Shown piece after piece: positions 58,345-64,000 of a DNA stretch of 64,000 nt. The notes beneath the pieces were generated by a model. The model saw only the letters and a program-made list of their open reading frames with translations. It searched no databases and was not told the DNA's origin. How positions within the stretch are numbered: the stretch's first letter is position 1; each line of letters begins with the position of its first letter. Origin of the DNA: Shewanella sp. ANA-3. GTDB lineage: Bacteria > Pseudomonadota > Gammaproteobacteria > Enterobacterales > Shewanellaceae. The translations under genes and the position numbers were made by a program. The stretch is taken from contig NC_008577.1 of assembly GCF_000203935.1 (NCBI RefSeq), forward strand, positions 3,348,001-3,412,000, read 5' to 3'.

Positions 58345-58460
58345 ATGTTAGGTTGGACCTTAATGTTTCTGGTTGTGGCCATTATCGCCGGACTGTTTGG
58401 ATTTACGGGGATCGCTGGCGCCGCAGCGGGGATCGCAAAGATTATTTTCTTCCTATTTAT
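58345..58460 (+). pseudogene. DUF1328 membrane protein, 5' part (split by IS)
   Basis: ATG at 58345 after AAAGGAGGTGGCT. The frame reads [20 protein letters not shown], typical of the DUF1328/YtjA family of ~55-residue membrane proteins. The insertion sequence enters after codon 38, in the 6-bp target ATTTAT. Read through, the frame runs into the IS and stops at 58510-58512, adding about 17 foreign residues. Removing the IS and one target copy rejoins it in frame with 60188-60248 to give a 58-residue protein ending KGKAPRA. Confidence 0.92.
58455..58460. repeat. Target-site duplication, left copy (ATTTAT)
   Basis: ATTTAT immediately left of the IS; the right copy is at 60182-60187. Identical 6-bp copies show a recent insertion. 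Confidence 0.9.
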
Positions 58461-60181
58461 CCGACTTTCCGCACCTGATTTAGGAATAAATTTGCCGATA
58501 CCGTTCGCCTAACACGTCGAGAATGATCTGCTGGTCCACTGTGAGTCCTGTGACTTGAGGTGGCGCCTCTCCCAACTGGTACTCGTGCACCCCGCCAAAG
58601 CGTAAAAAAATCCACCGCGCAGTCGGTTTTTGCGTGGGTTTCTTTTTCATGTCCGCCACACTCCGGTTCTGCTCTACTAAGCCCTGCCGGATCCGGTGCT
58701 CCAGCGCCGCATAAATCATCAGGCTACAGGTCATCACCATCAGCAACGCTTCGATACGTTCCGGTTTTTTAAGATATAACGAGGAGGTTAAAAATTCGGG
58801 ACTTTTCAGAAACCTAAAACCACGCTCGACATTCTGCTGGGCTTTATAGGTAGCCAACAGCTCAGCCATGGTGAGCGTTTCACTGTGATCATTGGTCGCG
58901 AGGATGAACACCCCTGTCTGGTTGCGCGCCTCAGCCACCCGCGCCAAGCTACTTGCGGCTAACCCCTTGATGTGAAATTGGTAGTTCACCGGCATTTCAC
59001 CCTTTTGGGGCCTTCCGCGCCCTGCATAGATAGGTTCACTCACGACTTCTGCTTCTAGTTGCAGCAGATTTAAGCTGACAGCAAAACGGGCTAATTCAGC
59101 CTGCGCATCGGTCTCGCAGGCAAAACGCTGGGCACATAATTTGTTGAAGGCTTTCAGTTCACGCGTGCTGTCTTTCAGTAGGTTTTTGGCTAATGTTTGC
59201 TGCTCACGGTGGCTGGCCTGTTCGCTGCGCACCAGCAACCAACGCTGCGCGACGTCGGCATAATTGGCGCTTTGCCAACAGCCATGATAGCCATTGCCCA
59301 GCGCAACCAGCGACTGGGTGCCAATGGTTGCCACGGCTCGCTTGGCTTCATTGAGGGTGACAGGCACACGAGTCACGAACAACTGTTGCTGTTGTGCCAG
59401 TAGTTGCAAGGTGTCGGCGCAATACAGCGCCGCATCGCCGACCAGATAACGACTCTCCTGCGCGGCCTTGAGACTGCTCAAGTGGCGCCGTACCGTCTGG
59501 GCAAAGGCCTTGGTATCATTAATATTACCACTCAAGGCTTGCATGTAGATGGGCAGGCCGGCCTGATTTTCACAGATAAGCTCCAGGATAACCTGGTTTA
59601 GCTCTGGCCGATGGTCGCGGCTATAGCCCCGTACCAATTGCAACTTACCGAGCTGCTCGCCATCGGCTTGGTCATAGGCGCCATCGACGTGGAAGCTGGT
59701 GATATCGAGGTGTACTGCAGTACTTTTGAGCCCCAATCGTTCAACGACCTGCTCCGCCATCACCTGATAAAGCGTGCTGACATCGGCCTCAAAGAGGGCA
59801 TCAAGGCAGCGGCCGAGCACATCATCATTGAGGTCATCGGCACAGATCCCCGGGCCAATCAGGCGTTCTACAGGCTTGTTGGCAAAGAATTGCGGGAACA
59901 TGTGCAAGGTCGAACTATGAAAGCCAAGACCGTTCAGTATCATCGCCACCAACGCTTCACCATGTGAGACTTTGTAGGGCGGCGTTTTGGGTAGCACCGC
60001 ATCAATCATGCGAGCAATGCCGAGTTCTTGGCAAAGTGCAGCGACCAAACCAAGGTGGTCGAGGTTACGGATAGAGATAGCGGGAGCGGCCATGATGAAT
60101 TACCTGCAAAAGAGAGTAATAGATCAGAATGACCGATCGCCGTCAAGTTTTTTAAATCGAAAATTAGGTGCGGAATGACGG
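58461..60181 (-). mobile_element. IS1634-type insertion sequence (1721 bp)
   Basis: The element has terminal inverted repeats: left end CCGACTTTCCGCACCTGATT and right end (reverse complement) CCGTCATTCCGCACCTAATT, with 3 differences over 21 bp. It carries a single transposase gene on the minus strand and is flanked by a 6-bp ATTTAT duplication. Family assignment (IS1634, IS4 group) is from the transposase and the 5-6 bp duplication. The element appears complete. Confidence 0.93.
58480..60093 (-). CDS. IS1634-family transposase
   Basis: A 537-residue DDE transposase filling the element. Features: [16 protein letters not shown] near residue 127 (first catalytic Asp region), [13 protein letters not shown] near 218 (second Asp), and [20 protein letters not shown] near 428, the YREK-like region with the Glu/Lys typical of IS4-group enzymes. 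The frame is intact, so it may be active. It runs opposite to the gene it interrupts. Confidence 0.92.
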   Translation of the reverse strand: MAAPAISIRNLDHLGLVAALCQELGIARMIDAVLPKTPPYKVSHGEALVAMILNGLGFHSSTLHMFPQFFANKPVERLIGPGICADDLNDDVLGRCLDALFEADVSTLYQVMAEQVVERLGLKSTAVHLDITSFHVDGAYDQADGEQLGKLQLVRGYSRDHRPELNQVILELICENQAGLPIYMQALSGNINDTKAFAQTVRRHLSSLKAAQESRYLVGDAALYCADTLQLLAQQQQLFVTRVPVTLNEAKRAVATIGTQSLVALGNGYHGCWQSANYADVAQRWLLVRSEQASHREQQTLAKNLLKDSTRELKAFNKLCAQRFACETDAQAELARFAVSLNLLQLEAEVVSEPIYAGRGRPQKGEMPVNYQFHIKGLAASSLARVAEARNQTGVFILATNDHSETLTMAELLATYKAQQNVERGFRFLKSPEFLTSSLYLKKPERIEALLMVMTCSLMIYAALEHRIRQGLVEQNRSVADMKKKPTQKPTARWIFLRFGGVHEYQLGEAPPQVTGLTVDQQIILDVLGERYRQIYS

Positions 60182-60187
60182 ATTTAT
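60182..60187. repeat. Target-site duplication, right copy (ATTTAT)
   Basis: Identical to 58455-58460, directly right of the IS right end. Confidence 0.9.
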
Positions 60188-60248
60188 TGTATTACTTGTG
60201 ATTTCCCTGCTGGTCAACGCCCTTAAGGGCAAGGCACCACGCGCTTAA
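60188..60248 (+). pseudogene. DUF1328 membrane protein, 3' part
   Basis: The frame resumes after the second ATTTAT: VLLVISLLVNALKGKAPRA then TAA at 60246-60248. It joins the 5' part exactly when the IS and one duplication are removed, so no other damage has occurred. The small lipoprotein gene starts 22 bp later and has probably lost its upstream promoter, unless one reads out of the IS. Confidence 0.92.
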
Positions 60249-60270
60249 ATTGGATAAAAGGAGAATCGAT

Positions 60271-60465
60271 ATGAAACCTATGACCATAATTACCACTGCA
60301 TTTTTAGCCTTATTATTAACCTTTGGACTGTCAGCCTGTAGCGACAACAACGCCGAGGACGCAGGCGAAAAAATTGATGAAGCCATCACAGATACTGGCA
60401 ATGCGATTGAAGATGCCTGTGAAGAACTGAAAGAAGGCGTTAAAGCGAAAGATACCCGCTGCTAG
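60271..60465 (+). CDS. Small entericidin-like lipoprotein
   Basis: A 64-residue protein with AAAAGGAG before the ATG at 60271; an earlier in-frame ATG is less likely. The signal peptide ends in the lipobox LSAC (Cys near residue 20). The mature part has GEKIDEAITDTGNAIEDACEE, which recalls entericidin-type small lipoproteins (GEDIS..GNAI), with more Asp and Glu. It follows the DUF1328 gene at 22 bp, in an arrangement typical of stress-induced envelope pairs. Function not established. Confidence 0.65.
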   Translation: MKPMTIITTAFLALLLTFGLSACSDNNAEDAGEKIDEAITDTGNAIEDACEELKEGVKAKDTRC

Positions 60466-60619
60466 GACGGATGACGGAGAGTAATAAGTCGCGCAAACAA
60501 GCCTATCAGGGGAACCACAGTTCGAGTGAGTACCACAGAGCCACTTTATCGCGACAGACATTGGTTACGATAAAGTGGGTTTCCCTGAGGCTCGCCGTTT
60601 ATCGATGGAGAAGATGCCA

Positions 60620-62317
60620 ATGCTGAGTAGGGTCCACATTAAGTATTTCTATCTGTTCGGAGCGCTGCTATTTGGCTATTTTGCCGTAACGGGGCATTCT
60701 CCCATTCTCACCTTTATTTGGGCATGGAGCAGCCTTTCCCTCGCCCTTGTCGGCTCGGCCTATTGGTTTAATCTCGCCAGTATTTTTAGAAAACGTCAGG
60801 ATGGCTCCATCCCTTGGTATATTCGCTGGGGCTTTATTCCGTTTTTATTAGGATGCCGACTCTATAATCTCTGGGCGCGGCGCCGCGATAGCGTGCCTTC
60901 AATGCAAGCCATTGATAAATATCTATACTTGGGTAGCCGCTTAAGCGCTGCCGATTTACCTAAACTGAATCGTTATGGCATTACCGCTATTTTAGATGTC
61001 ACCGCCGAATTCGACGGCCTCGATGTGTCCCTGTATGAAGAGCATATCGACTATCTGAATATCCCTATTCTTGACCACAGCGTGCCGACTAGCGCCCAAT
61101 TAAATCAGGCGATTAACTGGTTACACCGTCAAGTACGCGCCCAAAAGCGGGTATTAATCCACTGTGCGCTCGGCCGCGGGCGCTCCGTAATGGTGCTGGC
61201 CGCTTATCTTGTGTGCCGCCGTCCCGAACTCAGCTTCGCCGAGGTGCTGCAACAGATTAAAAGCATTCGTAAAACCGCAGGGTTAAATCGCTGGCAACTC
61301 AAAGCGCTGGAGCAGATGTACACTCAAGGGGAAATCAAACTGCATAAGCGAGCCTGGATTATCGCCAATCCCGTCTCTGGCGCGGGTAAATGGCAGAGCC
61401 ATGGCGAACAAATTTGCACTGAGCTGAAACGCTATTTTGAGGTGCAGTTAGCGCTCACCACGCCAGAGATTAGCGCCCAAACCCAAGCGAAAAAAGCCCG
61501 ACTTCAGGGCGCCGATATCATCATCGCTTGCGGGGGCGATGGCACAGTCACAGAGGTCGCGGCGGAGATTATCGACACCGATATCACCTTAGGCATTATC
61601 CCGCTAGGCACCACTAATGCCCTGTCACACGCCCTCTTTGGTTTAAGCAGTAAGCTCAATGCCGTCTCCCAAGCCCTTGATAATATTATCCAAGGCCAGA
61701 CACAGACTATAGACACGGCGCGTTGCAATGAGCGGCTGGTGTTACTGCTGGTCGGCATTGGGTTTGAGCAGCAAATGATTGAGTCGGCGAGTCGCGAGCG
61801 TAAAAATGCCCTCGGCCAACTCGCCTACCTCGATGGTTTGTGGCGCGCGGTGAACACCGACACCAACCTCGAGTTGCAGCTGACTTTAGATGACCAAGCC
61901 CCAATGGCAGTGCAAACCCACAGCCTAGTGGTTGCCAATGCCGCACCTTTTACCAGCTTACTCGCCCAAGGTAAGGGCGAACCCAATATGACCGACGGCT
62001 TGTTGGATATCACTTGGTTAGATTCAAATAATGAGCCAAATGAACAGCTTATCAGTCTGGCTGAACTGGCTTTTACCGGCTGGATTAAAGAGGCCACCAA
62101 TAGCGACTCTGCGCCCTCGGCCAACACGGGCAAAGTGAAACATGCCCATGCTAAAAGGGTGAAGATCAGCAGTCAGCCCCCATGCAAGTATGTGATTGAT
62201 GGCGAGATTTGTGAGCCGGAGGAACTCAATATCGATATCCTGCCCGCCTCTTTGAAGGTGTTTGTGCCCTATCAAGCGCAAAATGCTGAACCGCAGTCAG
62301 AATCCAAAATAAGCTAA
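60620..62317 (+). CDS. Fused dual-specificity phosphatase / diacylglycerol kinase-like protein
   Basis: I place the start at ATG 60620, with GGAG 9 bases before; ATGs at 60605 and 60614 and a GTG at 60575 are alternatives. The 565-residue protein has about three membrane segments (residues 9-25, 28-50, 65-83). A dual-specificity-type phosphatase domain follows (about 95-235) with HCALGRGRS, a complete C-x5-R signature at Cys182. Then comes a diacylglycerol/sphingosine kinase domain (about 245-565) with IIACGGDGTVTEVAAE (GGDGT at 305-309), GIIPLGTTN, and the C-terminal D-G-E motif (VIDGEICEPEEL). A role in phospholipid or lipid-phosphate handling at the inner membrane is likely; the substrate is not known. 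Confidence 0.82.
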   Translation: MLSRVHIKYFYLFGALLFGYFAVTGHSPILTFIWAWSSLSLALVGSAYWFNLASIFRKRQDGSIPWYIRWGFIPFLLGCRLYNLWARRRDSVPSMQAIDKYLYLGSRLSAADLPKLNRYGITAILDVTAEFDGLDVSLYEEHIDYLNIPILDHSVPTSAQLNQAINWLHRQVRAQKRVLIHCALGRGRSVMVLAAYLVCRRPELSFAEVLQQIKSIRKTAGLNRWQLKALEQMYTQGEIKLHKRAWIIANPVSGAGKWQSHGEQICTELKRYFEVQLALTTPEISAQTQAKKARLQGADIIIACGGDGTVTEVAAEIIDTDITLGIIPLGTTNALSHALFGLSSKLNAVSQALDNIIQGQTQTIDTARCNERLVLLLVGIGFEQQMIESASRERKNALGQLAYLDGLWRAVNTDTNLELQLTLDDQAPMAVQTHSLVVANAAPFTSLLAQGKGEPNMTDGLLDITWLDSNNEPNEQLISLAELAFTGWIKEATNSDSAPSANTGKVKHAHAKRVKISSQPPCKYVIDGEICEPEELNIDILPASLKVFVPYQAQNAEPQSESKIS

Positions 62318-62402
62318 CACTTTTAAAATCAACTCTGAATCAACCTATGAATCAAATCTGAATCAATGCATTAGCTTATTTTCAGGCATTTTATGTAGGT
62401 CA

Positions 62403-63812
62403 CTACTTGGCGACGCTATTGCTAACGGAATCTTCGCTAACGGCATCAACAACAGTTTGAGCATCTGACTCCTGCTCATATTTACTGAGCTTGTTATAGA
62501 GGGTTTTAACGCTGATCCCAAGCTGCTCGGCGGTGTCGGTCTTGTTGCCCTGACTTGTTTCAAGCGCTTGGTAAATGGCGATTTTTTCCAGCTCCTCAAG
62601 GCGCATACCTTGGGGGATCACGACATTTTCCTCCGCAGCCGCCTCTTTATCCAAACTGGGCGTAAGCTGTAAATGCTCAGGGGTAATCTCATGGTCCGCC
62701 AGAATATAAGCGCGCTCGATAGCATGCTTTAACTCGCGCACATTCCCCGGCCAAGCGTGAGCCGCAATCGCCTCTAAACTTGAGGGCGAGAACACTTTGC
62801 TCTGTTTTTCCGCCGCATTGCGATAGGCCAGAAAATGCTTCGCAAGTCCGACAATATCTTCCCCACGCTCCCGCAATGGCGGCACTTGAATGGGGAAATG
62901 CGCTAAGCGAAAGTACAAATCCTCCCGCAGTTGTCCTTGCTCAATCGCCACTAAAGGATCGCGGTTTGTCGCCGCCACAATACGCACATTGGCCTTGAGC
63001 ACCTTAGGGCTGCCGACGGGACGATATTCATTATTTTCGAGCACTCTTAACAGCTTAACTTGATGCTCTAGGGGCATTTCGGTGACTTCATCGAGGAATA
63101 AGGTGCCGCCTTCGGCCTGCTCAAATACCCCTTGATGATCGCGATTCGCGCCAGTGAAAGAGCCTTTTACATGGCCGAAGAGTTCACTATCAACCAATTC
63201 AGGGCTCAAGGCGCCACAGTTAATCGCAATATAGGGCTTATTCACCCGCGGGCTGGCTAAGTGAATGGTATTGGCGACCAGTTCTTTACCCGCGCCACTC
63301 TCGCCGATAATCAACACATTGCTCTCGGCGGCCGACACCCGGCGGATAGTGCGATACAAGCGGTGCATAGGTAACGAGGAGCCCACCAGCAGACCATATT
63401 GGTCTAATTCGCTGGCAAAGGGGCGAATGCGCGTCGAAGTGTTGGCAACCAAATGCTGGGCAAAATCCGCTAAGGTTTCGCACAGCAACGACATATCGAT
63501 GGGCTTACGGAAATGGTAGCCCGCGTATTTGGATAAGAGTTTATCGAGATGAGGATTCGGTAGGCCATCGGAGAGGAAAATAAACTCCACATCCGCAATG
63601 GCGCTGGACTCGAGTAAGGCTAAGTAATCTTCACGGCTTAGACGGGGCAGCTCAATGATCGCCACATCGATACGATTGGCCTCCAGCTGACTAATCCAAG
63701 ATAAATCATCGGTACTGCGTAGCTTGTTGTAGGTCTGCGCGCCCTCGAGCTGTACTAATGCCTGCTCGGTCTCGAAGTCCTGTAGATGATAGAAAAGCGT
63801 TGGTCGGATCAT
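62403..63812 (-). CDS. Sigma-54-dependent activator with degenerate receiver domain
   Basis: A 469-residue enhancer-binding protein. N-terminal receiver-like domain (about 1-120): the phosphoacceptor Asp position looks occupied by Glu54 (IDVAIIELP), while the Lys is kept (FRKPID, K103), so it may not be phosphorylated. The AAA+ domain (about 140-380) has Walker A GESGAGKE (170-177), the sigma-54 loop GSFTGA (217-222; usual form GAFTGA), Walker B GTLFLDEV and the arginine-finger region. The C-terminal Fis-type helix-turn-helix is GNKTDTAEQLGISVKTLYNK (about 424-443). The regulon cannot be told; no -24/-12 promoter was found nearby. Confidence 0.87.
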   Translation of the reverse strand: MIRPTLFYHLQDFETEQALVQLEGAQTYNKLRSTDDLSWISQLEANRIDVAIIELPRLSREDYLALLESSAIADVEFIFLSDGLPNPHLDKLLSKYAGYHFRKPIDMSLLCETLADFAQHLVANTSTRIRPFASELDQYGLLVGSSLPMHRLYRTIRRVSAAESNVLIIGESGAGKELVANTIHLASPRVNKPYIAINCGALSPELVDSELFGHVKGSFTGANRDHQGVFEQAEGGTLFLDEVTEMPLEHQVKLLRVLENNEYRPVGSPKVLKANVRIVAATNRDPLVAIEQGQLREDLYFRLAHFPIQVPPLRERGEDIVGLAKHFLAYRNAAEKQSKVFSPSSLEAIAAHAWPGNVRELKHAIERAYILADHEITPEHLQLTPSLDKEAAAEENVVIPQGMRLEELEKIAIYQALETSQGNKTDTAEQLGISVKTLYNKLSKYEQESDAQTVVDAVSEDSVSNSVAK

Positions 63813-64000
63813 CTTGTGCCACTCCCTGTGAATGAAGCACCACTGTATGCCAGCCGTGAAATTTTAACAATCTCAACGGTAAGAGTTGCCGATAATAAGC
63901 GAGGCACTGGCGACAATGGATAAATATCATCATTTAAATCAAGCCATTAACTTATCATTAAAAAGTGAACGAAATATGCATAGAAGCTGAATGAAACTGA

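Noticed and set aside
36087..60181. EPA cluster as a transferred mobile island ending at the IS
   Set aside because: There are no integrase, tRNA or attachment repeats around the cluster. The IS inserted into a separate DUF1328 gene with its own duplication, so it does not bound the cluster.
63813..64000. Promoter or gene in the last 188 bp
   Set aside because: The region is AT-rich and may hold the promoter of the sigma-54 activator gene, but no clear consensus or gene can be supported before the window ends.

Overview
The window is a chromosomal segment of a marine-type gammaproteobacterium, almost certainly a Shewanella. The evidence is the gene order lpxB-lpxA-fabZ-lpxD-skp-bamA-rseP-dxr-cdsA-uppS-frr-pyrH-tsf-rpsB // map-glnD-dapD, followed further on by a complete pfa (omega-3 polyunsaturated fatty acid, EPA type) synthase cluster with its own phosphopantetheinyl transferase. 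Protein sequences throughout read as Shewanella orthologues; this is recognition from memory, not a database search.

Region 1 (1-14640, minus strand) is the envelope-biogenesis and translation block: partial RNase HII, lipid A and fatty acid enzymes, the Skp chaperone, BamA, the RseP protease, isoprenoid and phospholipid enzymes, then ribosome recycling factor, UMP kinase, EF-Ts and ribosomal protein S2. Hairpins separate frr from uppS, tsf from pyrH and rpsB from tsf. Region 2 (14822-19116, plus strand) carries map, glnD and dapD, and ends in a terminator whose 3' half has been tandemly triplicated. Region 3 (19385-27990) is mixed housekeeping: a DUF3718 protein, a GAF/HD-GYP/CBS signalling protein, PurU, a glucose-family PTS EIICB, and the yqcC-truC-yqcA operon.

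Region 4 (28010-29665) has no protein gene. It holds two consecutive minus-strand arrays of short hairpins with GGA in their loops. Each array ends in a rho-independent terminator and is preceded by a GacA/UvrY-type box at the same distance (about 170 bp) from a shared TAGAAT element. I read these as two tandem CsrB-family regulatory RNAs that sequester CsrA. They lie between yqcC and syd, as csrB does in E. coli. This is the most interesting non-coding signal in the window.

Region 5 (29666-35828) contains small conserved proteins, syd, queF, an Spo0M-like protein and a lipoprotein. Region 6 (36087-56342) is the EPA cluster: pfaE on the minus strand, then pfaR-pfaA-pfaB-pfaC with 4-bp stop/start overlaps, and pfaD. 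PfaA carries five nearly identical tandem ACPs, which PfaE would activate. PfaR looks like a domesticated IS481-type transposase. Region 7 (56343-64000) is accessory: a repeat-bearing intergenic region, an orphan DUF6572-like protein, a membrane-anchored XRE regulator, and an IS1634-type insertion sequence that has cut a DUF1328 gene with an exact 6-bp target duplication. After these come a small lipoprotein, a fused dual-specificity phosphatase/diacylglycerol kinase, and a sigma-54 activator with a degenerate receiver domain.
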